Shown here piece by piece: positions 26,479 to 35,127 of a stretch of 64,000 nucleotides of DNA (positions are counted from its first letter, which is position 1; every line of letters begins with the position of its first letter). Below the pieces are notes generated by a model. That model was not told the origin of the DNA and made no database searches. It saw only the letters and a list, made by a program, of their open reading frames with translations. The position numbers were made by a program, and so were the translations under genes. The DNA is from Corynebacterium hansenii (GTDB taxonomy: Bacteria; Actinomycetota; Actinomycetes; Mycobacteriales; Mycobacteriaceae), in NCBI RefSeq assembly GCF_030408795.1, contig NZ_CP047211.1:992001-1056000 (forward strand), in the 5' to 3' direction.

Positions 26479-27684
26479 CTACTCCGGCAGCACCTCGCCG
26501 AGCACGCGGAGGGTGTTGCCGCCCATGATCTGCGCGATGTCCTCTTCCGAGTACCCGCGGTCCATCAGCTCCTGGGTGATCACCGCCAGCTGCGACGCAT
26601 CCCACGGCACCTCCACCGACCCGTCGAAGTCCGACCCCAGCGCCGCGGCGTCGATGCCGGCGACCTTCACCACGTGGTCGATCGCATCGACCACCGGCCC
26701 CGTCCCCAGGCCGCACACGGCGTCCTCCCAGTAGCCGACGCCGATCACGCCACCGGTGCCGGCGATGCCGCGGATCTGCTCATCGCTCAGATTCCGGTTC
26801 ACGTCGCAGGTGGCGCGCACGCCGCCATGCGAATAGACGACCGGCCCGTCGGCAAGCGAAATCATCTCCTCCATCGCCGCAGGACTCGCATGCGCCAAGT
26901 CCACCACCATGCCCATCTCCTGCATCTGCGCGAACATCTCGCGTCCCAGATCCGTCAGGCCCCCGCGCTCGACGCCGTGCATGGACCCGGCGACCTCGTT
27001 GTCGAAGAAATGCGTGAACCCCGCCATCCGCGCCCCTGCGTCGAACAGCCGCCGCAGATTCGCGCCATCGCCCTCCAAGTTGTGCAGCCCCTCCAGCGAA
27101 TACAGCGCGCCGACCGCATCGCCGCCGGCCTCCCGATCCGCCAGCAACGCCCGCAGATCACCCTTCGTCCGGATCCACCGCAGCCGCCCCTCCGACCCCT
27201 CGACGGCCCGGTCGAGCTTCTCCGCGTGGTACATCGACCGCTCGAACGGCGAATTCCACGTCCGCGGCGGCTGCATCTGCACCACCGACAGGGGAGTGAT
27301 GTTGTCCGTCTCATCCGTGTTGCCGTCCAGATTCTGCCCCCGCGGCGACTTGGTCACCGACGCGAACACCTGCAGCGCCACATTGCCCTCCCGCAGCCGC
27401 GGCAGATCCACGTGCCCGCGGTCGGCGCGCTCCAGAATCGACCGCTTCCACAACAGCGCATCCGAATGCATGTCGGCGATGGTCAACCGCCCGTGCAGGT
27501 CCAGGGCCTCCGGCGTCGGCTGCTTCAGGTCCACGTCGGCGACGGGATTGCGCTGCTTTTCGACGACGCCGGGAGCCACCGCGAGCACCACCGCCACCCC
27601 GACGACCAGCACCGCCAGCAGCGCGCCCCCGATCTTCAGCCCGCGGCCGCCCCGGTCCTGTCGCTGCCCTCGTCGCGCATTCAT
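26479..27684 (-). CDS. Membrane-anchored M19 dipeptidase (renal dipeptidase family)
   Basis: 401 residues from the ATG at 27684; a GTG three codons earlier is possible. One N-terminal membrane segment (about 15-37) follows a basic stretch, so the catalytic domain faces outward. Family landmarks: TIADMHSD (metal ligands), ALYSLEGLHNLEG, VDLAHAS, VVYSHGGVRA and ALGSDFDGS. These zinc enzymes hydrolyse dipeptides, some of them cell-wall-derived or D-amino-acid-containing. Monocistronic, with the island operon downstream in the same direction after 180 bases. Confidence 0.9.
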   Translation of the reverse strand: MNARRGQRQDRGGRGLKIGGALLAVLVVGVAVVLAVAPGVVEKQRNPVADVDLKQPTPEALDLHGRLTIADMHSDALLWKRSILERADRGHVDLPRLREGNVALQVFASVTKSPRGQNLDGNTDETDNITPLSVVQMQPPRTWNSPFERSMYHAEKLDRAVEGSEGRLRWIRTKGDLRALLADREAGGDAVGALYSLEGLHNLEGDGANLRRLFDAGARMAGFTHFFDNEVAGSMHGVERGGLTDLGREMFAQMQEMGMVVDLAHASPAAMEEMISLADGPVVYSHGGVRATCDVNRNLSDEQIRGIAGTGGVIGVGYWEDAVCGLGTGPVVDAIDHVVKVAGIDAAALGSDFDGSVEVPWDASQLAVITQELMDRGYSEEDIAQIMGGNTLRVLGEVLPE

Positions 27685-27913
27685 GTTTGCCACGCTAACT
27701 TAATCGCACGCGAGTGTGGCGTGGATCACCTCGATTCGAGTCGTGCTTGCGCCGCGTCTCGGCCCAAGTCAGCCTCCATGCCCGCGCCATGCCCGCGCCT
27801 TGCCGCGCCCGATGCCCGGCCCCCGGAGCCCCGTCGAAACGGCCGAAAAGGGGAGGCCGCGGGCGTCGCAAAGCGAAATCCGGGCGTTTTGACCCCGGGT
27901 CTATGGTGGACAC

Positions 27914-29155
27914 ATGCAACAAAATCGTGGCCGCCCCGCTGCCACGCACCCGGCGAAAACGCCGATCCCTCATGAGATCTGGGTGCTGGTCAGCGCGGCA
28001 TTCATCATCGCGCTCGGCTTCGGCCTCATCGCGCCCGTGCTGCCCCAGTACGCCCGCAGCTTCGACGTCTCCGTCTTCGCGGCGAGTTTCGTGGTCAGCT
28101 CGTTCTCCATCTTCCGCCTTATCTTCGCGCCGACGTCCGGGCGGCTCGTGGACAAGGTCGGCTACCGTCGCACCTATCTCACCGGTCTGAGCATCGTCGC
28201 CATCTCCACCCTGCTCGTCGCCGTCGCCTGGGACTATTGGTCCCTGCTGGCGTTCCGTGCGATGGGCGGCATCGGCTCGACCATGTTCACCGTCTCCGCC
28301 ATGGGCCTGATCGTGCGCATGGCGCCGCCGAACATCCGGGGCAAATGCTCCTCCGCGTACGGCTCCGCGTTCCTGCTGGGCAACGTGTTCGGCCCGCTGC
28401 TCGGCGCCGCCATGGCCGCGTGGGGCATGCGGACGCCGTTCTTCATCTACGGATTCGCCCTGGTCGTGGCCACGCTGATCGTCGCCGTGCGCCTCAACCC
28501 CGAGGCGCTGCGGCAGAAGGTGCCCAAGCGCACCACGCCCGTCATGCGCTTCCGCGACGCCTGGCGCGACTCCGCCTACCGCGCCGCGCTGGTGTCCGGC
28601 TTCGCCAACGGCTGGTCCAACTTCGGCGTGCGCGTGGCCATCGTGCCGCTGTACGCCGCCGCCACCTTCGAGCACGGCGCCGCCGTCGCCGGCCTGGCGC
28701 TGACCGCGTTCGCCGTGGGCAACGTCATCGCGCTGCAGTTTTCCGGGTCGCTGTCCGACCGCATCGGTCGGCGCCCGCTGCTGTTCACCGGCCTGGCCGT
28801 GAATGGCCTGTTCACCGGGTTGGTCGGCTTCATGCACGGCGACGTCACCCTCCTCGCCGTGTCCGCCGCCGCCGGTTTCGGCGCCGGCATGATCAATCCG
28901 GTGCAACAGGCCGTGCTTGCCGACGTCATCGGGTCCGACCGGCAGGGCGGCAAGGTCCTGGCGAGTTTCCAGATGGCCATGGATTTCGGCGCGATTTCCG
29001 GCCCGCTGGTCGTGGGCCTGATCGTCGACCTCGCGGGGTACCGGGCGGGGTTCATCGCGTGCGGAGTGATCACCGCGATCGCGTTCATCGCGTGGCTCGG
29101 CGGGCGCGAGACGCTGGCGAGCGTGCCGACGAAGGTGAAGCCCGCGGGGGAGTAG
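27914..29155 (+). CDS. MFS multidrug-type exporter (DHA1-like)
   Basis: 413 residues with 12 membrane segments. Characteristic MFS loop motifs are GRLVDKVGYRR after TM2 and SGSLSDRIGRRP after TM8, plus the proline-rich TM1 (LGFGLIAPVLPQYA) seen in drug-proton antiporters. The substrate is unknown. Starts at ATG 27914, 50 bases after a dispersed 11-mer (27864). It ends into the repeat array at 29.2 kb, with no clear terminator seen. Confidence 0.88.
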   Translation: MQQNRGRPAATHPAKTPIPHEIWVLVSAAFIIALGFGLIAPVLPQYARSFDVSVFAASFVVSSFSIFRLIFAPTSGRLVDKVGYRRTYLTGLSIVAISTLLVAVAWDYWSLLAFRAMGGIGSTMFTVSAMGLIVRMAPPNIRGKCSSAYGSAFLLGNVFGPLLGAAMAAWGMRTPFFIYGFALVVATLIVAVRLNPEALRQKVPKRTTPVMRFRDAWRDSAYRAALVSGFANGWSNFGVRVAIVPLYAAATFEHGAAVAGLALTAFAVGNVIALQFSGSLSDRIGRRPLLFTGLAVNGLFTGLVGFMHGDVTLLAVSAAAGFGAGMINPVQQAVLADVIGSDRQGGKVLASFQMAMDFGAISGPLVVGLIVDLAGYRAGFIACGVITAIAFIAWLGGRETLASVPTKVKPAGE

Positions 29156-29175
29156 CGCGTGGGCTGGTGTCGTGT

Positions 29176-29838
29176 GTCGATCAAATGACAAGAAGCCCGT
29201 GTCCTTGGTGGTCGAGAGCCTGCCATCCTCTCCTGGGAGCCGGCGACGTCCTCTTCCTGCTTTATCGTCCCTGCTCAGTGGTTCGGGCGCACCGTCCTCG
29301 CCCCGGCCTGGTGGTTCTGGCTTATCGTCCTCGCCTCCGCCCGTGGTGTGGGCCAACTTTCCTTCGCGGCCGGCGGTTCCGCTGCCTCCCCTCGCGGCGA
29401 AATGTCGTTTGATCGACGCTCCCGAGTAGCACTTGTGACCGCCTGGTGTTTTAGAGAGCGCCGGTGAGGAGCGTCGATCGAATGACACGAAGGCCGTTTC
29501 CTGGTGGCCGGAGGCTCGCCGCCCGACATCGTCCGGGTACCGGCGACGTGGTCTTCTTCCGACATCGCCCCGGCCATTTTCCGGGAGACGGCGGCCCGGT
29601 CGGTCCTCCGTCGTCGCCCCCCGCACCTGGTGGTTTTGGCCCAATGATCCTGCGTAGTTCGGGCTCATCCGTAGTTCGGGCTCATAGTTCCTTCGAGGCC
29701 GGCGTTGCTGCTGCCTTCCCGCGCGGCGAAACGAAGGTTTTCGTGGGGCGAAATGTCGTTTGATCAACGCTCCCGAGTAGCACTTGTGACGACCTGGTCT
29801 TTTGGAGGGCGCCGGCACGGAGCGTCGATCAAATGACA
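29176..29838. repeat. Three-unit repeat array with 85-base inverted-repeat linkers
   Basis: The direct element GTCGATCAAATGACA occurs at 29176 and 29824, with GTCGATCGAATGACA at 29473. The inverted form TGTCGTTTGATCGAC occurs at 29403 (TGTCGTTTGATCAAC at 29754). Between an inverted and the next direct copy lies a 55-base linker (29418-29472 and 29769-29823), nearly identical in both, beginning GCTCCCGAGTAGCACTTGTG. Hence 29403-29487 and 29754-29838 are two 85-base stem-loops with ~19-base stems. The 242- and 296-base interiors are only loosely similar to each other. A third unit begins at 29824 but is truncated. No reading frame here looks like a gene. Confidence 0.75.
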
Positions 29839-30142
29839 CGAAGACGTCGTCCCGGTGGTCGGAGAACTCCGACGCTGGAGCTGAGCCGCCGGAAAGTGGG
29901 GAGCTGCGGGGCGCCGAGGATTGGGTGGCGCGGAAGCCGGAAACGGGGTCGACGTAGATGCCGGGGAGTGGGTCGACGTAGATGCCGGGGAGAGCGCCGG
30001 GAAGGGGTCGCCGCGGGCACCGGGGAAGCAGCGGCCGAAAGCTCGCGTGGCGGCGATGGGTACGCGATTAGAGTGACCTCCGCCACCGTTGACCCCAGTT
30101 AATCGCGTTTTGGCATGTAGAACGGGTAAGGTGGCCCGAGCA
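29839..30142 (+). promoter_or_regulatory. Leader region of the DEAD-box helicase gene
   Basis: GC-rich tail of the truncated third repeat unit with internal direct repeats (CCGGGGAGTGGGTCGACGTA-like) up to about 30000. After this comes the nine-base inverted repeat ACGCGATTA (30062-30070) and TAATCGCGT (30100-30108), 35 bases before the helicase start. It could form a 5' leader hairpin, as found ahead of several cold-induced helicase genes; this is inference. Confidence 0.35.
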
Positions 30143-32866
30143 ATGAGCACAACCGATGACGGTGCCGGCGACGCGAAAACGCCGGAGAACTATGACGAAT
30201 CGGTATCCACGGATAGCTCGCACGACGGCGCACCCCTCACCCTCGACGACGTAATCAACGCGTCGGGGGTTGATGCTGCGCAGGTCAGCAGGGAAAAGAG
30301 CACCACCGCGGACACTGAAGATGGGCGGGCCACAACGGCCCACGACGACAATTCACATGCAGAGCACGCGGCACACGAGACCGCGGACGAGACGGCCACA
30401 CGGGCCGCACACGAGGCCCCGCGGGGCCGGGAAGACGCCCCGACGGGCGATGAGATGGGTAACTACATGGGCAATAACGACAACAACGACGTGATCCGCG
30501 AAGAGCTGGGAGCGGACCGCAGCGAGAACAACGCCGAGCAGAACAACGGCGATAACACCGAAAACGCCGCCGCCGAGCAGCAGTCCGAAACCGCGGCCGT
30601 GAAGGTCGACGGGGACGAGGTCTCCAACGCCGACGAAGCGCCCTTCGAGGCCAACGCCGAAGTCGAAGAGGCGAAGAAGAGCGGGGACGCGGGCGTCGCA
30701 AAGCAGACCGAGAAGCTTGACGACGAGCCCGCCGACGCCAAGTCCGCCAAGCAGGACGAAACGGCCGACAAGAAGGCCGAAACCAAGAACGGCGACAAGA
30801 CCGACACCAAGGCCTCCAAGAACGACGACGACCGCCCCGAAGGCCCGGGCTTCGACGAGCTCGACCTGCCCGACGAGGTCGTCCGCGCGGTGGCGAAGGT
30901 CGGCTTCGAAACGCCGTCGCCGATCCAGGCCGCGACCATCCCGACGCTGATGGCCGACCGCGACGTCGTCGGCCTGGCGCAGACCGGCACCGGCAAGACC
31001 GCCGCGTTCGCGCTGCCGATCCTCGCCCGCATCGACCGCTCCGTCCGCGCCCCGCAGGCCCTGGTGCTCGCGCCGACCCGCGAACTCGCGCTGCAGGTCG
31101 CCGACTCCTTCCAGTCGTTCGCCGACCACCTGGGCGGCATCTCCGTGCTGCCGATCTACGGCGGCCAGTCCTACGGCATCCAGCTGTCCGGCCTGCGCCG
31201 CGGCGCGCAGATCATCGTGGGCACCCCCGGCCGCGTCATCGACCACCTGGAAAAGGGCTCGCTGGACATCTCCGGCCTGCGCTTCCTGGTCCTCGACGAA
31301 GCCGACGAGATGCTGAACATGGGCTTCCAGGAGGACGTCGAACGCATCCTCGCCGACACCCCGGAGGACAAGCAGGTCGCGCTGTTCTCGGCGACCATGC
31401 CGGCCGCCATCCGCCGCCTGTCCAAGCAGTACCTGGACGACCCGCGCGAGATCACCGTCAAGTCGCAGACCCGCACGGCGGACAACATCCGCCAGCGTTT
31501 CCTGATGACCGCCCACCGCAACAAGCTCGACGCCCTCACCCGCGTGCTGGAGGTCGAGGAGTTCGAGGCGATGATCGTGTTCGTGCGCACCAAGCACGAG
31601 ACGGAGGAGCTCGCCGAGAAGCTCCGCGCCCGCGGCTTCACCGCCGCCGCGATCAACGGCGACATCGCGCAGAACCAGCGCGAGCGCACCATCGGCCAGC
31701 TGAAGTCCGGCCGCCTGGACATCCTGGTGGCCACCGACGTCGCCGCCCGCGGCCTGGACGTCGACCGCATCAGCCACGTGGTCAACTTCGACATCCCGCA
31801 CGACACGGAGTCCTACGTCCACCGCATCGGCCGCACCGGCCGCGCGGGCCGTTCGGGCGAGGCGCTGCTGTTCGTCACGCCGCGCGAGGGCCGGCTGCTG
31901 CGTTCCATCGAGCGGGCGACCAAGTCGTCGCTCCACGAGATGCAGCTGCCGAGCGTCGACGAGGTCAACGATTCCCGCAAGTCCAAGTTCATGGACGCCA
32001 TCACGGAAGCGCTTGCCGACGAGCAGGTGCCCGTGTTCAGGGAGCTCATCCAGTCGTACGCCGAGGAGCATGACACGCCGCTGGTCGACATCGCCGCCGC
32101 CCTGGCCGCGCAGTCGCAGAACGGCGAGTTCCTGATGAAGGAGCAGCCCCGCCGCAAGCGCGACGACCGCGGCCGCGAGGGCCGGGGCCGTTTCGAGGAG
32201 GAGCGCGGTGGCCGCGGCCAGCGCGACCGCCGCAGCGAGCACGCCGCCCGCCGGGCGGAGCGCGCCGAGTTCACCCGCGAGGGCATGTCGAAATTCCGCA
32301 TCAGCGTCGGCCGCCGCCAGCATGTGCGGCCGGGCGCGATCGTCGGCGCCATCGCCAACGAGGGCGGCCTGACGTCGAAGGACTTCGGGCACATCGACAT
32401 CCGCGGCGACCACACCCTGGTCGAGCTGCCGGCGAACATGCCGCAGCGGGTGTTCGACAACCTCCGCGACACCCGGATTTCGGGCCAGCTGATCCACATC
32501 ACGCCCGACGACGGCACCAACGTCGACGACGGGTCGCACGCCTACGACGATCGCGATGACCGCGGTGGACGTGGCGGGCGCGGCGGCGATCGCGGCGGTT
32601 ACCGCGGTGGCCGGGGCGACCGTGGGGACCGTGGCGGTCGCGGTGGTTTCCGCGGCGGCCGGGGTGGCCGTGACGACGATGACCGCGGCGGCCGTGGTGG
32701 CCGGGGCGGTTACCGCGGCGGCCACGACGATGACCGCGGCGGCCGCGGGGGACGCGGCGGTCGCGGTGGTTTCCACGCCGGCCGCGACGACCGGGGAGGC
32801 CGCGGCGGCTACCGGGGCAACCGCGATGACCGCGGTGGCCGTGGCGGCCGCGGCAGCTGGGACTAG
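30143..32866 (+). CDS. DEAD-box RNA helicase (DeaD/CsdA-like) with acidic N-terminus and RGG tail
   Basis: 907 residues from the ATG at 30143. Residues 1-235 are a disordered, Asn/Asp/Glu/Lys-rich extension far longer than usual. The helicase core follows: Q motif (GFETPSPIQAATIP), AQTGTGKT (near 279), PTRELALQ, VLDEADEML (near 384), SAT, DVAARGLD and HRIGRTGRAGR (near 561). A DbpA-type RNA-binding domain lies at about 705-790. The final ~110 residues are RGG/DRGGRGG repeats that bind RNA. Probable role: ribosome assembly and mRNA unfolding, especially in the cold. Two opposed copies of the dispersed 11-mer (30694, 30715) sit in the N-terminal extension. Confidence 0.93.
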   Translation: MSTTDDGAGDAKTPENYDESVSTDSSHDGAPLTLDDVINASGVDAAQVSREKSTTADTEDGRATTAHDDNSHAEHAAHETADETATRAAHEAPRGREDAPTGDEMGNYMGNNDNNDVIREELGADRSENNAEQNNGDNTENAAAEQQSETAAVKVDGDEVSNADEAPFEANAEVEEAKKSGDAGVAKQTEKLDDEPADAKSAKQDETADKKAETKNGDKTDTKASKNDDDRPEGPGFDELDLPDEVVRAVAKVGFETPSPIQAATIPTLMADRDVVGLAQTGTGKTAAFALPILARIDRSVRAPQALVLAPTRELALQVADSFQSFADHLGGISVLPIYGGQSYGIQLSGLRRGAQIIVGTPGRVIDHLEKGSLDISGLRFLVLDEADEMLNMGFQEDVERILADTPEDKQVALFSATMPAAIRRLSKQYLDDPREITVKSQTRTADNIRQRFLMTAHRNKLDALTRVLEVEEFEAMIVFVRTKHETEELAEKLRARGFTAAAINGDIAQNQRERTIGQLKSGRLDILVATDVAARGLDVDRISHVVNFDIPHDTESYVHRIGRTGRAGRSGEALLFVTPREGRLLRSIERATKSSLHEMQLPSVDEVNDSRKSKFMDAITEALADEQVPVFRELIQSYAEEHDTPLVDIAAALAAQSQNGEFLMKEQPRRKRDDRGREGRGRFEEERGGRGQRDRRSEHAARRAERAEFTREGMSKFRISVGRRQHVRPGAIVGAIANEGGLTSKDFGHIDIRGDHTLVELPANMPQRVFDNLRDTRISGQLIHITPDDGTNVDDGSHAYDDRDDRGGRGGRGGDRGGYRGGRGDRGDRGGRGGFRGGRGGRDDDDRGGRGGRGGYRGGHDDDRGGRGGRGGRGGFHAGRDDRGGRGGYRGNRDDRGGRGGRGSWD

Positions 32867-32874
32867 CGAATGAT

Positions 32875-32910
32875 AATCGGCCCGCACCCTTGATGGGGTG
32901 CGGGCCGATT
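32875..32910 (+). terminator. Terminator after the DEAD-box helicase gene
   Basis: Fifteen-base perfect stem AATCGGCCCGCACCC (32875-32889) with GGGTGCGGGCCGATT (32896-32910), starting nine bases after the stop. The core GGCCCGCACCC is shared with the hairpin at 36538. Confidence 0.8.
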
Positions 32911-33011
32911 CGTCGTTGAGTGCGAGCGACGGGATGGGGAGGAGCGGGGCGGCCAGGACGAGCGGGGCGGGGAGGCGCCGAGCCGGCCTCACCCTGCCCC
33001 GGCCGCCGCCC

Positions 33012-34406
33012 CTAGAACCTGATCGCGTCGATCGGCTTGACGCGCACGGCGATCGTCGCCGGGATGACGCCCGCCATCGCGCCCACCAGCGATGCGATGG
33101 CCACGCCCATGAACGCCGCGGTCAGCGGGTACGGCACGCTGCCCAGGTCCATCGGCATCTCGAGCATGTCGGCGATGGGCAGCTGCTTGACGGTGATGAT
33201 CGACAGGATCACGCCGACCACGCCGGCCACCGTCGTCGCCACGATCGATTCGAGGAACACGGAGATGAAGATCCGCGCCGCCGACGCGCCCATCGCGCGG
33301 CGGATGCCGATCTCGCGGACGCGGTGGCCGATGGTGACGATCGACACCGTCAGCAGGCCCAGCGCGCCCAGGGCGATGACGATGCCGCCGATGATGCCCA
33401 GCACCTTCGTGATCATCGAGTTCATCTGCTCGGTCTGCTCGACGTTGCGGTCCGCGGTCGATCCGGTGACCTGCCAGCCGCCGCCGAGGTGGCCGCGCAG
33501 CATGTCGGACAGGGTGCGCTGCGCCTCCTTCGCCTCCTCCGGCGGGGCTGCGACCAGCAGCTTCGGCGAACCGACGGAGGTGTGCCGCGCGTGCATCAGC
33601 GTGTCGTAGTGGGTGACGGCCAGCGGGGAGTCCCACGAGCCGATGCCCTTCATCACGCCGACGACGGTGAACTGCGCGCGGCCGGTCTCCCGCGCCGTGA
33701 ACGTCGGGTGGGAGGCGACGTCGGGGTTGCCGAGCTTCTCCCACAGGGCCTCGTTGACCACGACGGGGTTCATCAGCCGCTGTCCGTCCTCCGGCTGCAG
33801 CGCGCGGCCGGCGATGATGGTCTTGCGGTGGATGTCGAACCACCCGGGGTCGACGCCGTGCATTTCGGGCGTCTGCTGCGGGACGCACGACGGGTCGGTG
33901 GCCGGGTCGCACTTCGGCTGCGAGGGGATCTGCACGTCGAGCGTCTGCGTCCGCATCCGCGTCCACGTGTTCGCGCCGACCTGGCCGACGGTTTTCAGGG
34001 CGGCGTCGGAGAACGCGTCGTCGATGGAACCGTCCGGCTTGACGACGTCCAGCGTCTCCCCGGCTGAGCCCTGCGAGGATGCCATCGGCGGCATCCCCGG
34101 GATGGGCGCGCCGGCCGGTCCGCCCGCGGCGGCGCCGCCGCCTTCGCCCCCGCCGGAGCCCGGCGTCGCCGACAGCGTCACCGTGCCGGCGATGCCGGAG
34201 TACTGGGCGCTGGAGGCTTCCGACGAGGACGTGAGGATGTTGCCCAGCGCGATCACCGTGGACATCGCCCACACGGCGGCGGCCACGCTGACCAGCGACA
34301 GCATGATGCGGTTGCGGTTGATGCGCAGCTCGTGCCACGCCTCCAGCAGCGCCCCGATGTAGGGGGTGAGCGAATACGCGAGCTTGTTGTTCGTCGTCTT
34401 ATTCAT
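33012..34406 (-). CDS. MacB-like ABC permease (FtsX type)
   Basis: 464 residues. One membrane segment near residue 35-55, a large extracytoplasmic MacB-type periplasmic-core domain (about 60-315; contains a Gly-rich stretch GSGGGEGGGAAAG), and three C-terminal segments forming an FtsX domain (REIGIRRAMGAS is its hallmark cytoplasmic loop). The ATG at 34406 overlaps the ATPase stop by eight bases (ATGAATAA). Together with the ATPase and membrane-fusion protein it would export a peptide, lipid or antibiotic; no substrate is indicated. Confidence 0.88.
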   Translation of the reverse strand: MNKTTNNKLAYSLTPYIGALLEAWHELRINRNRIMLSLVSVAAAVWAMSTVIALGNILTSSSEASSAQYSGIAGTVTLSATPGSGGGEGGGAAAGGPAGAPIPGMPPMASSQGSAGETLDVVKPDGSIDDAFSDAALKTVGQVGANTWTRMRTQTLDVQIPSQPKCDPATDPSCVPQQTPEMHGVDPGWFDIHRKTIIAGRALQPEDGQRLMNPVVVNEALWEKLGNPDVASHPTFTARETGRAQFTVVGVMKGIGSWDSPLAVTHYDTLMHARHTSVGSPKLLVAAPPEEAKEAQRTLSDMLRGHLGGGWQVTGSTADRNVEQTEQMNSMITKVLGIIGGIVIALGALGLLTVSIVTIGHRVREIGIRRAMGASAARIFISVFLESIVATTVAGVVGVILSIITVKQLPIADMLEMPMDLGSVPYPLTAAFMGVAIASLVGAMAGVIPATIAVRVKPIDAIRF

Positions 34407-35118
34407 CGTCGCCCCCGATCGGCAGATGGGGTGCGCGGAGCAGCGAATCGTCGTGAAGCTTCCCGCCCCGCAGTTCGACGATGCGGCTCGCCCGTTCGGC
34501 GACCTCCATGTCGTGCGTGATCAGGACCAGCGCGGAGTTGTTCTCCGCGGCGACCTCCTCGAGCAGTTCCATGACCACCTTTCCGGTGTCGAGGTCCAGC
34601 GCGCCGGTCGGCTCGTCGGCGAGGATGACCTTCGGCTGGCGCACCAGCGCGCGCGCAATGGCCACGCGCTGCTGCTCGCCGCCCGACAGGCGGCCCGGCA
34701 TCGCGTCGATGCGGTGGCCGAGGCCCACCCGCTCGAGCATTTCCGTCGCCAGCTCGGTGCGGTTCCAGAACTTCGGGCCCTTGTCGTACATGAGCGGAAC
34801 CTCGACGTTCTCCAGCGCCGTGCGCGTGGGGAAGAGATTGAACTGCTGGAACACGAACCCGAAGGAGTCGCCGCGGAGGGTGGCCAGGGCCTTGTCGCCG
34901 AGCTTGGACACGTCCGTGCCGTCGAAGGTGTACGTGCCGCCGTCGGGCAGATCCAGCATGCCCATGATGTTGAGCAGCGTCGACTTGCCGCTGCCGGACT
35001 GGCCGATGATGCTCACGTGATCGCCCGGAAAAACCTCCAGGTCGATGCCCTGCAGGATCGGCAGCATTTCGCCGTTGGGCAATTCCACCGTGCGGGTGAC
35101 CCGCGTCAGTTTCAGCAT
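34399..35118 (-). CDS. MacB/LolD-like ABC ATPase
   Basis: 239 residues. Walker A GQSGSGKST (near 40), Q-loop FQQFNLFP, signature LSGGEQQRVAIARAL, Walker B VILADEPTGALD and the His switch ITHD are all intact. Belongs to the MacB/LolD/FtsE group that powers mechanotransmission permeases. The start is nine bases after the membrane-fusion gene. The overlap with the permease implies coupled translation. A dispersed 11-mer (34449) lies near its C-terminal coding end. Confidence 0.9.
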   Translation of the reverse strand: MLKLTRVTRTVELPNGEMLPILQGIDLEVFPGDHVSIIGQSGSGKSTLLNIMGMLDLPDGGTYTFDGTDVSKLGDKALATLRGDSFGFVFQQFNLFPTRTALENVEVPLMYDKGPKFWNRTELATEMLERVGLGHRIDAMPGRLSGGEQQRVAIARALVRQPKVILADEPTGALDLDTGKVVMELLEEVAAENNSALVLITHDMEVAERASRIVELRGGKLHDDSLLRAPHLPIGGDDE

Positions 35119-35127
35119 CGGGCGCCG

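Noticed and set aside
29156..29838. CRISPR array
   Set aside because: Repeats are few, spacing is 300-350 bases, the interiors are related to one another and no cas gene is near.
29176..29838. Integron attC sites
   Set aside because: No core-site RYYYAAC/GTTRRRY signature and no integrase were seen.
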